Shown: positions 8,603 to 18,877, counted from the stretch's first letter. The stretch is 64,000 nucleotides of DNA from Bifidobacterium aquikefiri (GCF_002259795.1 NZ_MWXA01000008.1:62001-126000); one strand, 5' to 3'. The notes: generated by a model not told the origin, from the letters alone. Made by a program: numbers and translations.

Positions 8603-11080
8603 ATGATCCATACCGATATGTTCGCTGCTCCTACCGTTTCCTCTTCCCAGGCCATTCATGACAGTGCCCAGATTAACCGGTCAGCTTCTGATACTCATAC
8701 GAAACAGATCGCCAACGTTCAACTCACTGATGTGAGATTCAGCTACGATCATGGCAGAAGCTGGGCACTGGACGGCATTTCCTTTGACATTCACAGAGGT
8801 GAATACATCTGCATTCTCGGTGCGAATGGGTCTGGAAAGAGCACACTCGGCAGAATTCTGGCAGGATTTGTCAGTCCCGATGCCGGTCAGGTCGACCTTA
8901 TGGGTCAAACGGTTTTTTCCGGAACTCATGCCGACGAACAAGCGTATCGGCAGGCACGCCATCATATCGGCATGGTGTTTCAAAATCCCGAAGATCAGAT
9001 AGTCACGACGGTAGTCCAGGACGATGTGGCCTTTGGCGTGGAAAATCTTGGCGTGCCACATGATCACATCGCAACACGCGTGCATCAGGCTCTCGAACAG
9101 GTTGACATGCTCGACTTTGCTCTAGCCGACCCTTCGCGTCTCTCGGGCGGGCAGCAGCAGCGGGTCGCCATTGCTGGCGCCTTGGCCATGCATCCGGGAA
9201 TGCTGGTGCTCGATGAGCCGGTTGCCATGCTCGATGATGCCGGTCGTCAGGAAGTGTCAGGAATCATTCAAAGGCTTCGCGACGAGAAGACAACGATCAT
9301 CAACATCACTCATATGTTTGAAGATGCCCGCACCGCAGACCGTCTGATCGTGCTTGATCATGGAACGCTCGCATACGATGGTCGTCCGAACGCCTTCTTG
9401 AATAGCCCAGAATTGTTGAAAGCTCACGGTCTTGAAGATATTCGCGAGCAAGAGCTCGGAGCACAGCCATTGAGCATGGCTTCCGACACGAAAAACACAC
9501 ATGAAAAGCGCAAGCAAGCATTGGCAATCGATCATGTGACATTTACATTCAGCGATGCCCATAAGCCAGCCTTGAGCGATGTGAGTTTCAGCGCCAATCA
9601 AGGCGAGATCATTGCCATCGTTGGTAGGAATGGTTCTGGAAAATCAACGTTGGCTCGTCTTATCTGCGCACTTGCCAAGCCTCAGCAAGGTTCGATAGAG
9701 GTCAATGGCATCAACGCCTATGGTGCTCGCGGGCACCGTGGCAGAAGGCTGCGCAAATCATTGAGAGCATGTGTAGGATATGTGATGCAGCATCCCGAGC
9801 GTCAGTTGTTTGCGGATACTGTTGAGGCCGACGTTGCGTATGGACCACATAACCTAGGATGCTCGGATGACCAGACCCGACAACGGGTAGATGAAACGCT
9901 CGAATTTCTCGGCATTGCCGCATATGCTGAACGCTCACCCTTTGCACTTTCTGGCGGCCAGCAGCGATTGGCCGCAATTGCGGGAGTAATAGCCTCAGAA
10001 CCCACCGTTCTTGTTTTGGACGAACCAACGGCTGGTCTCGACGCTCACGCGCGTTCTCGAATGTATACATTGATTGCACAGCTCAAGGCACAGGGCACGA
10101 CAATCATCATGACGACGCATTCGCATGACGAGGCCGAGCTACTGTCAGATAAGGTCGCACTGCTCCATCATGGTTCGCTGCTGGCCTTTGGAGAGCCAAA
10201 GGACGTGCTTCCTCTGTATGACGAGATCACGGACAGGGCTTTGAACCTGCATGCACATTCCGATAAGCGTCAGCAGGGCTTCAACCCTTCTGACCGCTCC
10301 CCCATTGCCAAGAAATCTTCATGGATTCATCTGCTCGATCCACGTGTCAAGATGGTATCGGCTCTGGTGATGATGTTCACTGCCTTTGCAATTCACAGCC
10401 TCTGGCAGCTCGCATGGGCTGCAGTCGTGGTGTGTGGCATAGTCGGAATGTCTCGGCTCGGTATTCGCCATGTGCTGCAAACGGTGAAAATCTTGCTTGC
10501 GATGTTGGTCGTCATGGGAGTTCTGAACCTGCTGGTGACTCGTAGCGGCACAGTGCTCTTCCAATGGGGCATAGTGATGGTCACCGATGCCGGCATCATG
10601 TCAGCCGTGTTGTATACCTGCAGATTCGCTCTTGTTGTGATGCTCGGAGCTGTGGTGATGCAGACCACGACTCCTACAGAAATGACTGATTCCATGGAAT
10701 CGCTGCTATCCCCATTGAAACGCTGGGGATTCCATGTGCAGGAACTCGCATTGGTGATGTCGCTGGCATTGAGATTCATACCAACCTTGACACGCGAAGC
10801 CCGCCAGATTATCGATGCTCAGGCTGCTCGCGGTGGCAGTGTCGAAACCGGCAGCCCCATTGAGCGCGTAAAGGCACTGGCTTCCATTGTTGTACCGGTG
10901 TTTGCCGGTGCTTTGCGTCATGCAGACAATGTGAGCCTTGCACTGGATGCCCGCTGCTATGAGGGCGGATCAGGGCGCACTCACTTCCGTATGCTCAAAA
11001 CCCACAAGAAAGATTACTGCTTCCTCGCCGGATCAGTCTTCTATATTGCACTGCTATTCGCAATTCCGGCAATTTTCTGA
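8603..11080 (+). CDS. ECF transporter energising module: EcfA-EcfA-EcfT fusion
   Basis: 825 residues carrying what is often three genes. ATPase 1 (about residues 20-280): Walker A GANGSGKST, signature LSGGQQQRVAIAGA, Walker B MLVLDEPVAMLDD. ATPase 2 (about 300-540): Walker A GRNGSGKST, signature LSGGQQRLAAIAG, LVLDEPTAGLD. From about residue 575 a T component has four to five helices and coupling-helix motifs AQAARGG and DARCYEGG. The protein should drive riboflavin uptake with RibU; it may also serve other S components. The start at 8603 has GGTGA upstream and lies 7 bases past the ribU stop. A TTG at 8582 is less likely. Confidence 0.9.
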   Translation: MIHTDMFAAPTVSSSQAIHDSAQINRSASDTHTKQIANVQLTDVRFSYDHGRSWALDGISFDIHRGEYICILGANGSGKSTLGRILAGFVSPDAGQVDLMGQTVFSGTHADEQAYRQARHHIGMVFQNPEDQIVTTVVQDDVAFGVENLGVPHDHIATRVHQALEQVDMLDFALADPSRLSGGQQQRVAIAGALAMHPGMLVLDEPVAMLDDAGRQEVSGIIQRLRDEKTTIINITHMFEDARTADRLIVLDHGTLAYDGRPNAFLNSPELLKAHGLEDIREQELGAQPLSMASDTKNTHEKRKQALAIDHVTFTFSDAHKPALSDVSFSANQGEIIAIVGRNGSGKSTLARLICALAKPQQGSIEVNGINAYGARGHRGRRLRKSLRACVGYVMQHPERQLFADTVEADVAYGPHNLGCSDDQTRQRVDETLEFLGIAAYAERSPFALSGGQQRLAAIAGVIASEPTVLVLDEPTAGLDAHARSRMYTLIAQLKAQGTTIIMTTHSHDEAELLSDKVALLHHGSLLAFGEPKDVLPLYDEITDRALNLHAHSDKRQQGFNPSDRSPIAKKSSWIHLLDPRVKMVSALVMMFTAFAIHSLWQLAWAAVVVCGIVGMSRLGIRHVLQTVKILLAMLVVMGVLNLLVTRSGTVLFQWGIVMVTDAGIMSAVLYTCRFALVVMLGAVVMQTTTPTEMTDSMESLLSPLKRWGFHVQELALVMSLALRFIPTLTREARQIIDAQAARGGSVETGSPIERVKALASIVVPVFAGALRHADNVSLALDARCYEGGSGRTHFRMLKTHKKDYCFLAGSVFYIALLFAIPAIF

Positions 11081-11107
11081 CATCTAATCACAACAATGTA
11101 CCCGGGG

Positions 11108-11218
11108 TTTCGAGTTTTGTGGCAATTGCAAAGTGCAGAATCCAATATTCGGCTTTTCTTCGACGTAATTTCAACGATTTCTTGCCCTTATACTTCGCAA
11201 TTGCCACAAAACTCGAAA
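11108..11218. repeat. Convergent-gap palindromic element, copy A
   Basis: Arms 11108-11129 and 11197-11218 are exact 22-bp reverse complements (core CGAGTTTTGTGGCAATTGC) around 67 bases. The reverse strand of the interior reads GAAGTATAA, then ATCGTTGAAAT, a CGTC and GCCGA, in the same order as copy B. It lies between the convergent ECF and clpC genes, beside the clpC terminator. Confidence 0.85.
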
Positions 11219-11240
11219 TCTCGCAAACTTGCAACAAAAA

Positions 11241-11272
11241 ATGTCCGCTCACTTCGAACAGTGAGCGGACAT
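11241..11272 (-). terminator. Intrinsic terminator of clpC
   Basis: A 13-bp perfect stem (ATGTCCGCTCACT with its complement) and a 6-base loop, followed on the minus strand by TTTTTT. It is 31 bases past the clpC stop. Confidence 0.9.
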
Positions 11273-11302
11273 CTGAGTCTCTGACGCGTGGTTCAGAAGA
11301 GT

Positions 11303-13894
11303 TTACTCCTTCGAAGTTCCCGCATCAGTTGGAGAAGCACCAGAACCTTCATCATGTTCACCGGATGGCGTTCCTGCGGATGCGCCCACCAGCTCAGGCT
11401 TATCGCCATCTGCACCAGGGGTGAACGGCTCGCCCTTGAAGGTGAACTCTCCGAGAATGCCTTCGCCGGAAGCATCAATATGGACGTTCTCATTATCACC
11501 GAGATCTCCCATAAGAATCTTCTCAGAGATTGCATCCTCAATATCACGCTGAATCACACGACGCAATGGACGTGCGCCAAGCAGGGGGTCAAAGCCCTTC
11601 TGCGCGAGCAAATCCTTCGCGGCGTCCGTGAGTTCAAGCGACATGTGACGTTCGAAGAGACGATCGTTGAGCTGATGAATGTCAAGGTCGACAATCTCAC
11701 GAACTTGCTGCTCGTTGAGCTGACGGAACACAATGATGTCGTCGAGACGGTTCAGGAACTCAGGACGGAACTGCTGCTTGAGCTCGCCCGAAACCTGATC
11801 CTTCATGCGCTGATAGGTCGTGTCCGTTCCGCCACCAAGGTTGAATCCAGTGTTGGCAGCCTTCGCGATGTCACGCGTACCAAGGTTGGTAGTAAGAATG
11901 ATGATCGTATTCTTGAAATCAACCTTGCGTCCCTGACCATCGGTCAGATGACCGTCATCAAGCACCTGCAGCAACGTGTTGAAGATGTCTGGATGGGCCT
12001 TCTCGATTTCATCGAACAGCACCACCGAGAATGGCTTGCGACGCACCTTTTCAGTGAGTTCGCCACCCTCTTCATAACCGACATACCCCGGAGGAGCACC
12101 GAAGAGACGTGAAGCCGCGTACTTCTCGGAGAACTCAGACATATCGACACGAATCAACGCATCTTCATCGTCAAAGAGGAACTGTGCCAAAGTCTTGGCA
12201 AGTTCGGTCTTTCCAACGCCGGTAGGACCAGCGAAGATGAATGAACCAGCTGGGCGACGTGGATCCTTCAAACCAACACGGGTGCGTCGAATCGAACGGG
12301 ACAACGCCGAGACGGCCTCATCCTGACCAATGATGCGCTTGTGCAGTTCCTTCTCCATGTTGAGCAGCTTCTTGGACTCAGCCTGAGTGAGCTTGAAGAC
12401 GGGGATACCAGTGCTCGAGGAAATCACCTCGGCAATAACATCTTCGTCAACGACCATACGAACGTCGGATTCGCCTTCACGCCAAGCCTGTTCCTTCTCC
12501 TTGCGCTCAGCCTCTACCTTCTCCTGCTTGTCACGCAGGTCGGCAGCCTTTTCGAAGTCCTGATCCTTGATCGCCTGATCCTTCTCCTGGTTCAGCTTGG
12601 CAACCTTCTCGTCAAGCTGACGCAGCTCTGGAGGCGCTGTCAGACGCTTGATACGCAGGCGTGCACCTGCCTCATCAATCAGATCGATGGCCTTGTCAGG
12701 AAGATTGCGATCCTGAATGTAGCGAGAGGAAAGCTCTGCGGCAGATTGCAAGGCACCGTCAGTGATGGTTACGTGATGATGGTTCTCGTAGCGGTCGCGA
12801 AGCCCCTTAAGGATTTCGATGGTTTCCGCGATGGTAGGTTCGGGAACCTGGATCGGCTGGAAACGACGCTCAAGCGCAGCATCCTTCTCGATGTATTTGC
12901 GATATTCATCGGTCGTCGTAGCGCCAATGGTCTGGAGTTCACCACGAGCCAGCAGGGGCTTCAACATGTCGGAAGCACCAAGCGCTCCGTCTGCCGAGCC
13001 TGCCCCAACAATCGTATGAATTTCGTCGATGAAGAGCACGATATCGCCGCGAGTCTTGATTTCTTTCAGAACCTTTTTCAAGCGCTCTTCGAAATCACCA
13101 CGGTATCGAGACCCTGCAACCATCGAACCCAGATCGAGCGAATAGATTTGTTTGTCCTTCAACGTCTCAGGAACGTCGCCATCCTTGATCTTCTGAGCCA
13201 GTCCTTCGACAACTGCCGTCTTACCAACGCCAGGTTCTCCAATGAGAACAGGGTTGTTCTTGGTGCGCCTGGAGAGTACGACCATCACTCGCTCAATTTC
13301 CTTGCTGCGCCCAATGACTGGATCGAGCTTGCCTTCGACGGCCTCTTGGGTGAGGTTTCTGCCGAATTGGTCAAGGATTGCAGATCCGGTCTGTCCTTGC
13401 TTGCCTTGGACTCCACCGGCGTTGGCCAGATCGCCCTTGGCAGCATCCTTTGAATCGTGGCTGCCGCGAATCATATCGATGGTGCTCGTGCGAAGATCCC
13501 CAAGGTCCACGCCCATCTTGATCAGCACCTGTGTACCGACGCCTTCGCCCTCGTGAATGAGACCGAGGAGAATGTGTTCCGTGCCGATATAACTGTGCCC
13601 GAGCTGCAATGCTTCACGCAGACTCATTTCCAAAACCTGCCGCGCGTGAGGAGTGAAAGGAATATGGCCGTTTGGAGCCGCATTCCCTTTGCCTATCATC
13701 TCTTCGACTTGCTTACGGGTAGCTTCAAGTTCGACACCCTTGGCTGCGAGCGCTTTCGCTGCGACCCCTTCACCCTCACGAATCAACCCAAGCAATAGGT
13801 GTTCCGTACCAATGTAATTATGTTGAAGGGCGCGAGCCTCTTCCTGCGCCAGCACTATTACGCGCCGCGCACGGTCGGTAAACCGTTCGAACAT
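11303..13894 (-). CDS. clpC: ATP-dependent Clp protease ATPase subunit ClpC
   Basis: 863 residues, normal for ClpC. The N-terminal double Clp repeat ([37 protein letters not shown], repeated as [17 protein letters not shown]) binds adaptors and substrates. The first AAA domain has Walker A GEPGVGKT; a UVR-like middle coiled coil ([20 protein letters not shown]) follows; the second AAA domain has [20 protein letters not shown]. The hexamer unfolds proteins for ClpP in the cytoplasm. The start at 13894 has GGAAGGA 5 bases upstream; an upstream in-frame ATG (13960) would add 22 residues unlike ClpC. A strong terminator follows. The C-terminal tail is Gly/Ala/Ser/Glu-rich and probably disordered. 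Confidence 0.96.
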   Translation of the reverse strand: MFERFTDRARRVIVLAQEEARALQHNYIGTEHLLLGLIREGEGVAAKALAAKGVELEATRKQVEEMIGKGNAAPNGHIPFTPHARQVLEMSLREALQLGHSYIGTEHILLGLIHEGEGVGTQVLIKMGVDLGDLRTSTIDMIRGSHDSKDAAKGDLANAGGVQGKQGQTGSAILDQFGRNLTQEAVEGKLDPVIGRSKEIERVMVVLSRRTKNNPVLIGEPGVGKTAVVEGLAQKIKDGDVPETLKDKQIYSLDLGSMVAGSRYRGDFEERLKKVLKEIKTRGDIVLFIDEIHTIVGAGSADGALGASDMLKPLLARGELQTIGATTTDEYRKYIEKDAALERRFQPIQVPEPTIAETIEILKGLRDRYENHHHVTITDGALQSAAELSSRYIQDRNLPDKAIDLIDEAGARLRIKRLTAPPELRQLDEKVAKLNQEKDQAIKDQDFEKAADLRDKQEKVEAERKEKEQAWREGESDVRMVVDEDVIAEVISSSTGIPVFKLTQAESKKLLNMEKELHKRIIGQDEAVSALSRSIRRTRVGLKDPRRPAGSFIFAGPTGVGKTELAKTLAQFLFDDEDALIRVDMSEFSEKYAASRLFGAPPGYVGYEEGGELTEKVRRKPFSVVLFDEIEKAHPDIFNTLLQVLDDGHLTDGQGRKVDFKNTIIILTTNLGTRDIAKAANTGFNLGGGTDTTYQRMKDQVSGELKQQFRPEFLNRLDDIIVFRQLNEQQVREIVDLDIHQLNDRLFERHMSLELTDAAKDLLAQKGFDPLLGARPLRRVIQRDIEDAISEKILMGDLGDNENVHIDASGEGILGEFTFKGEPFTPGADGDKPELVGASAGTPSGEHDEGSGASPTDAGTSKE

Positions 13895-13966
13895 GCTTGT
13901 CCTTCCCTTGATGACTGTATGTAACTCTACAGATTTGCGCTGACGTTTATTTCCAAGCACTTATTG

Positions 13967-13985
13967 ATTGCGCTATCAACGCAAA
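13967..13985. promoter_or_regulatory. Inverted repeat in the clpC/usp divergent region
   Basis: ATTGCG and CGCAAA/T are separated by 7 bases, giving the dyad TTGCG-N7-CGCAA. It lies 73 bases upstream of clpC and between the divergent clpC and usp genes, where a clp-gene activator or stress repressor could bind. It does not match the ClgR consensus spacing as I know it, so the binding factor is unassigned. Confidence 0.35.
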
Positions 13986-14057
13986 TCAACGATATGCTTG
14001 GGTTGGAATACAACAGACGGAATGAAGATTCCAAGACCACGAAGTTGGGAGGAATTC

Positions 14058-15197
14058 ATGGCTGAAGAACACATGACCGATGAACAGCTGAATCACAACC
14101 AGGACGCTCAGAGCCGAGAAGTCAAGGATCAGCAGCAGGAATCATCCGAAGACCACGAATACGACGATGATATTGTTGTCGGACTCGATGGCTCTCGTGA
14201 ATCATTTGCGGCATTGCGGTGGTCTTTGGCAGAAGCCAGCGCATCAGGTCAGAACGTCAACGCAGTATTCGGATGGACCCCGTCTTGGAACGCTGGCACT
14301 GAGCCAAAGACAGACGAGGAATGGGACAAACTTCGGCAGACGCTGATTACTACCTTGAACGATTGGGTCGATGATGCGATCCCTGACTTTGATATGGATC
14401 CAGAACGACTCACGCTTACTTCCGTACAGGCTTCCGGCCCTGCTGCGCTTCTTGAAATCGGAACGCATGCTCAGCAGATAGTTGTAGGAAAACGAAATAT
14501 CGGTCCACTGACACGATGGTTCCTGGGATCGACGTCTGCACCATTGATTGAGGATGCCAAGGTTCCCGTGACGCTCGTCCACATTCCGCCCGAGGATTCG
14601 GTGTCTGTGAGAGCAAGCATCGCAGCTGCCTTGACAGTGGCTGGCACAATGTCCGGAACAACGTCACCCGCCACGAATGGAACTCCCGGGCAGCCGGGTA
14701 ATTCTGCAGATAATGCAGGCAATCAGTCAGAGAACTCAGAAAATCAATCCACGAAAGACGAGGCAAAGCTGCAAAATCGCAGTCCTTTGGTTGTCGGAGT
14801 CGATGGTTCTGAGATCTCCTTGAAAGCATTGCAGTTTGCCGCGCATGAGGCAGACGTTCATGGTTTCGACCTGCATGTACTGCTGTGTTGGCAGATGAAG
14901 GATTTGGGTACGATTCCCGGTTATGAAAATGCAATCGCTCCGATCCATGTCGGCCAGCTGCAGGCTGAGGAGAAACTGCGCGACATTGTCGCCAAAGTTC
15001 ATGTTCCCAATTCAGTGACGATTCATCTGCACGCATTCCACACCACCGCGGTCAAGGGAATCATGGATGCTTCGAAATATGCAGGCTGGATCATTGTCGG
15101 ATCCCGTGGGCTGACGGGTATGAACGCCCGACTGCTTGGATCGGTGAGCCGACAGCTCTTGAACCTTGCAGAGTGCACGGTCACCATCGTTCACTAG
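14058..15197 (+). CDS. Tandem-domain universal stress protein
   Basis: 379 residues. Two UspA domains: the first from DDDIVVGLDGSRESFAALRW to about residue 180, the second from PLVVGVDGSEISLKALQFAA to the end. The second keeps the nucleotide-binding signature GSRGLTGMNARLLGSVSRQL; the first has the related IVVGKRNIGPLTRWFLGS. A low-complexity linker (about residues 195-245, rich in Asn, Ser, Gln and Gly) joins them, and the N-terminal 40 residues are acidic and Gln-rich. Such proteins bind ATP and aid survival of stress or stasis in actinobacteria. The start has GGGAGGA 6 bases upstream. It is divergent from clpC. Its TAG overlaps the stop of the convergent DUF3027 gene. Confidence 0.9.
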   Translation: MAEEHMTDEQLNHNQDAQSREVKDQQQESSEDHEYDDDIVVGLDGSRESFAALRWSLAEASASGQNVNAVFGWTPSWNAGTEPKTDEEWDKLRQTLITTLNDWVDDAIPDFDMDPERLTLTSVQASGPAALLEIGTHAQQIVVGKRNIGPLTRWFLGSTSAPLIEDAKVPVTLVHIPPEDSVSVRASIAAALTVAGTMSGTTSPATNGTPGQPGNSADNAGNQSENSENQSTKDEAKLQNRSPLVVGVDGSEISLKALQFAAHEADVHGFDLHVLLCWQMKDLGTIPGYENAIAPIHVGQLQAEEKLRDIVAKVHVPNSVTIHLHAFHTTAVKGIMDASKYAGWIIVGSRGLTGMNARLLGSVSRQLLNLAECTVTIVH

Positions 15198-16297
15198 TCA
15201 GATTGCTTGGATTCGTCGGATGCTCGGGGTGAAGCCTTGTCGTCGGATTGAAGCTTTTCGATCAATTCGACTTCAGGGCGTTCCTCACGCGGTGCCTGCT
15301 TCACGATGTCAATATGGAGGTCATCGAATGCGGGTTCCGATTGCACCCACAGCGGGCTCATTTCAGGTGGGTTGATGTCAGAATGCTCTCCGCAGCCATG
15401 GTCAAGCGACACCACTCGCCCATCATCAGGACTCCAGCGGTTGGCACATACCCCGAACATGGTTCCCAACTCCCCACTCAGAGGGATGTAGAATCCGCAT
15501 TCATCGCAGGTATGCCCTTCCGCGGCCTTCGTAGACAAAGACTTCGGACCACCCTGACCTGCATACCAACGTTTCGCTGCCTCGGAGCGTCCAAGTGGAC
15601 TCAATACACGGCGGCGTGCAAGATGCAATGTATCCACTGCCTCTTGAAGATCCTCGCTCGATTCATGTTCGGATTCGTGATCCTCGGCGGCGGAATCGGC
15701 AGATGCAAGGTCAGAACCCCCTGAACCGGCATTCTCTGATTGAGCATCTGCTGCATCGGGTTCATCTGAATCTGGTGCAACAGATGACACAGCAGCATGA
15801 GAGGCATCTGGGGAATCTGTGGCATCTGGGGAACTGACTGTCTGAGCCGCCGCATGAGCCGCAACAGCATCGGTCTCCTTGGTTTCAACTGCCTCACTAC
15901 CGGCTTCAGCAGCATCAACCTTGCGGAATCCGTCTTCGAGCCGCTTGTCGTCACTTTCCGTACCCATGACATCGGTTACCGAAAAGTCTTCGGGGACAAG
16001 CCGATCCTTCCATGGCACCCACTGTGGGGATAGCAATGCCCCTGACGCAGGTATCAAGGAAGACTCGTCGACTGTCCATCGATCGGCTTCGACATCGTGA
16101 TATAGGGTCACTGACCACTGCCAGCTCTCATAACCAGGAATGTGTGCCTTGAATCGAAAATCTGTCACGCCATCGCCAATATCTTGCGAAGTGATGAATT
16201 CGCCTACTTCGCTCTCTTGTGATGCCACCTGAAGTGCGGTAAAGCGCGCCATCTCTTCGGGATCAATGTCCGAATTCATGTCTCGATCCTCAGTCAT
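15194..16297 (-). CDS. DUF3027 family protein
   Basis: 367 residues. Conserved blocks at both ends flank a long Ala/Asp/Glu/Ser-rich low-complexity centre (about residues 125-220). The N-terminal block has GYESWQWSVTLYHD and LSPQWVPWKDRLVPEDF; the C-terminal block has RRVLSPLGRSEAAKRWYAGQ and a possible metal site (CDECGFYIPL, later VCANRWSPDDG and HGCGEH). DUF3027 is an actinobacterial family of unknown function commonly next to a cold-shock gene, as here. The start could also be 16279, which has GAGGATC 6 bases upstream. It is probably co-transcribed with the cold-shock gene 43 bases upstream. Confidence 0.85.
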   Translation of the reverse strand: MTEDRDMNSDIDPEEMARFTALQVASQESEVGEFITSQDIGDGVTDFRFKAHIPGYESWQWSVTLYHDVEADRWTVDESSLIPASGALLSPQWVPWKDRLVPEDFSVTDVMGTESDDKRLEDGFRKVDAAEAGSEAVETKETDAVAAHAAAQTVSSPDATDSPDASHAAVSSVAPDSDEPDAADAQSENAGSGGSDLASADSAAEDHESEHESSEDLQEAVDTLHLARRRVLSPLGRSEAAKRWYAGQGGPKSLSTKAAEGHTCDECGFYIPLSGELGTMFGVCANRWSPDDGRVVSLDHGCGEHSDINPPEMSPLWVQSEPAFDDLHIDIVKQAPREERPEVELIEKLQSDDKASPRASDESKQSD

Positions 16298-16340
16298 GCG
16301 ATGCTGTATCCTCGTATCTCTTTCTAGAAGACTCTAGCTT

Positions 16341-16730
16341 CTAGTCTTGCACGTCAAAATTATCGGCAACTGCACGAAGCAGCGTGGCGAGTTTCTTGGA
16401 CTCCGCAGGCGCAGGGTAATGATGTCTTCGCAGACCGTTGCCCGCAGAATCAAGCAGCTTGATGAGATCCTCAACGATTGCTGCCATGTCATCGGCCTTG
16501 GGCCTGGTCGCCATGACCACCGATGGAGCTGGCCCGACAAGAGTCACGTCCAAAGCCTGTGGCCCTTTACGCCCCTCCGCTACGGAGAACTCGACTTTAG
16601 CGCCCTTACGGAGGGTCTTCACACCCGCAGGCAGCGCGAGGGCAGGCAAGAATACATCCTTGCCTTCGTCGCTTGTGATGAAACCAAAACCTCTGGTCGC
16701 ATCGAACCACCGTACTCTTCCGCTGGGCAT
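16341..16730 (-). CDS. Cold-shock domain protein, long actinobacterial form
   Basis: 129 residues. The first 65 or so form a cold-shock domain with RNP1-like RGFGFITSDEGKDVFL. The C-terminal half (DDMAAIVEDLIKLLDSAGNG... to DNFDVQD) is an extra helical region absent from classical 67-residue CspA. This long form is typical of actinobacteria and pairs with DUF3027. It is expected to bind single-stranded nucleic acid. The start at 16730 (MPSGRVRWFD) has GAGGTGG upstream; an in-frame ATG at 16757 would add nine residues. Confidence 0.9.
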   Translation of the reverse strand: MPSGRVRWFDATRGFGFITSDEGKDVFLPALALPAGVKTLRKGAKVEFSVAEGRKGPQALDVTLVGPAPSVVMATRPKADDMAAIVEDLIKLLDSAGNGLRRHHYPAPAESKKLATLLRAVADNFDVQD

Positions 16731-16750
16731 AGTCCACCTCTTCACAACTT

Positions 16751-16768
16751 GGGACACATCTCAATGTG
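16751..16768. promoter_or_regulatory. Short hairpin in leader of the long cold-shock gene
   Basis: GACACAT-CTCA-ATGTGTC is a 7-bp perfect stem with a 4-base loop, about 20 bases upstream of the start. A role in cold-dependent leader folding is possible but unproven. It is not followed by a T-run on either strand. Confidence 0.3.
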
Positions 16769-16864
16769 TCGTGATACGTGTCTTGTCATATCAAACACCC
16801 AGTCTACCTCAGGGGCGGCTCAGCAGTGCCGAGTTCAGGCTCTGAGCTTGATTTCCAAGGGATT

Positions 16865-18877
16865 TCAGTCTCTTGCAGAAGGTTGCTGAGAATCAGCATG
16901 CGTGTTGTCCTTCTTCAGGACGCCATCGATGGCTGCGCTCTCACTGTGCACATCGCTCTGCGCCTTGCCCTTGGCAGCAGAACCGTGCTGTATGTTGCTC
17001 TTCTGCCCTTGAACAGTCGATTTCTGGTATGTGGCGATTTCTGCAAGCGGAAGCACGATGGTGAAGGTCAGGCCTCCCCCATCGCTTTCAGTGGCACAGA
17101 TCAAGCCTTTGTGCGCCTTCACGATGGATTGCGCAATAGCGAGGCCAAGTCCGGTTCCACCCTTTTCGCGCGCGCGCGAGGGATCAGCAGTATAGAAGCG
17201 TTCAAACAGTTTCTGATGGGATTCCGGTGGGACGCCTGGTCCATGATCAATGTATTGCATGACCGCATAGTAGTTGCCTATGTGAGTTGCTTCGCCCACT
17301 TCAACCGCCTCGATGAATTTGGCAAAGGAAGCGTAATTCGAAGGAAGTGTGGAAAGCTGCTGCGGATCTATCGTTGCCGGAAGCACATTCATGGCTATCT
17401 GTACGGGGGAATCGCTCGGCGTGTAACGGTGAATGTTGCCCACGATGTTGGTCACCACCTGCCGAATTCTTGATGGGTCACCTTGTAGATGAACCTCGGG
17501 AATCGCCGCCTCACTAAATTGGAAGTTCATGGGTTTCGTCGCATTGAGCAGTTGACCGGACACTTTGGGCGTACCTGATTTTGCTTTCTTCCTGGAACCC
17601 AAGTCATCGATATTTGGCTGATCCGACATTGAAACCGTTGGGTTTGTTCTTCCCAGATCTATGATCCCTCGCTGAATCGTTCGCGCAGGATCCAGAGCAT
17701 GCAGATCCTCGGAAGTGTCGTTGACAAGAGTCGTCAGATTGATTTCGTGGTTGAGTTCGATGCCTCGGCCTTCATCGAGTCGCGCCAGTGAGAGCAGATC
17801 CTCGACCAAGATGGCCATTCGAGTACTGGACGCCTCGATATGCTCGATTGATTTATCAGCTCGTTCCAATGCTCCAGGATAGTCGCGCTGCATCTTATAG
17901 AGTTCCGCATATCCGTGGATTGCTGCCAATGGCGTTCGCAGTTCGTGACTTGCATCGGAAACAAAACGTTTCATCTTATTGGTCGTTTCGGTCTGCTCAT
18001 GGAAGCTTTGCTCAATGCGTGCAAGCATGGAGTTCAACGATGCGGAAAGCGAGCCGACTTCAGTCGTTTCTGGAACGGCAGGTATTCGTTGTGACAAATC
18101 ACCCTGTGCTATCTTTGCCGCTGTCTTCTCGATTCGTTTGAGAGGCGTGAGCGTCGAGTTCACAATAAACAAAGCCAGCGCTGCACCCATCAGAACCATG
18201 GATGCGCCGAACACGATGCAATATTTCGTCAGCGTTCGCATCGTATCGATCTGGTCGCTGAGTGACAGTCCGATGAAGAGCACGCCATGCGTATCACTCT
18301 GGCCTTCAGCGCCCTGCACTTCCCACTTCAGCGCAAGCACTCTCCAGGGTGCCTTGGCAATACCGACCGTGGTTGAATCAGGATCTCCAGGAACATTGGT
18401 ATAGCTCACATGGGCGGATGTCGTGAACGGCACCGAAATCTGGACGTTCCCCATTGTTCCTGACGCAGGAAGATTGGGAGTGGAAACGATTCCGGATGGA
18501 AGGCTTGGAGTCAGTGGTGTCGTCATGATGTTGCTGCCATCATCACGAATCTGCAGGAAGTAGTCGGTTGGGCCGAGCGCAGACTTATCGCTGTCTTCCT
18601 GACTGAGCTGACGGATATTGCTGAAAACCAGTGAAGCCTGCCGATTGAGCTGCGTATCGGTTTTTTTCAAGAGATATCCACCGACCATCTGTCGGATGGC
18701 CACGGTAATGCCAAAGGTGCCAAGTATGAGTACCACGATCATGCTTGCCACGAGCTTGGTGCTCAAGGGTATGGAATCCACATTGTGCGCGAAGGCCCGC
18801 GAGCACCTTGAAAACCGGTGCTTTATCCTGGCTTGGAACGAGCGCTTCGTCTCGCTCACATCATTGCGTGTGCCCAT
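16865..18877 (-). CDS. Two-component sensor histidine kinase
   Basis: 670 residues. One membrane helix at about 40-65, an extracytoplasmic sensor region to about 215, a second helix at about 218-242, HAMP (TPLKRIEKTAAKIAQGDLSQ), HisKA with the phospho-acceptor His311 in SDASHELRTPLAAIHGYAEL, and HATPase with NIVGN, DHGPGVPP and GGTGLGLAIAQSIVKAHKG. About 60 extra, probably disordered residues lie between HisKA and the ATPase core, and the tail after the ATPase domain is Lys/Ser-rich. The layout is that of PhoR/TrcS-type kinases; the signal is unknown. It shares one base with the upstream response regulator gene, so the two are co-translated. Confidence 0.93.
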   Translation of the reverse strand: MGTRNDVSETKRSFQARIKHRFSRCSRAFAHNVDSIPLSTKLVASMIVVLILGTFGITVAIRQMVGGYLLKKTDTQLNRQASLVFSNIRQLSQEDSDKSALGPTDYFLQIRDDGSNIMTTPLTPSLPSGIVSTPNLPASGTMGNVQISVPFTTSAHVSYTNVPGDPDSTTVGIAKAPWRVLALKWEVQGAEGQSDTHGVLFIGLSLSDQIDTMRTLTKYCIVFGASMVLMGAALALFIVNSTLTPLKRIEKTAAKIAQGDLSQRIPAVPETTEVGSLSASLNSMLARIEQSFHEQTETTNKMKRFVSDASHELRTPLAAIHGYAELYKMQRDYPGALERADKSIEHIEASSTRMAILVEDLLSLARLDEGRGIELNHEINLTTLVNDTSEDLHALDPARTIQRGIIDLGRTNPTVSMSDQPNIDDLGSRKKAKSGTPKVSGQLLNATKPMNFQFSEAAIPEVHLQGDPSRIRQVVTNIVGNIHRYTPSDSPVQIAMNVLPATIDPQQLSTLPSNYASFAKFIEAVEVGEATHIGNYYAVMQYIDHGPGVPPESHQKLFERFYTADPSRAREKGGTGLGLAIAQSIVKAHKGLICATESDGGGLTFTIVLPLAEIATYQKSTVQGQKSNIQHGSAAKGKAQSDVHSESAAIDGVLKKDNTHADSQQPSARD

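Noticed and set aside
12341-13453. A 370-codon open frame on the plus strand
   Set aside because: It lies entirely antisense to clpC and arises from its codon bias; no ribosome binding site or recognisable domain.
13967-13985. ClgR operator in front of clpC
   Set aside because: A dyad exists, but spacing and inner bases do not fit the ClgR consensus; kept only as an unassigned site.
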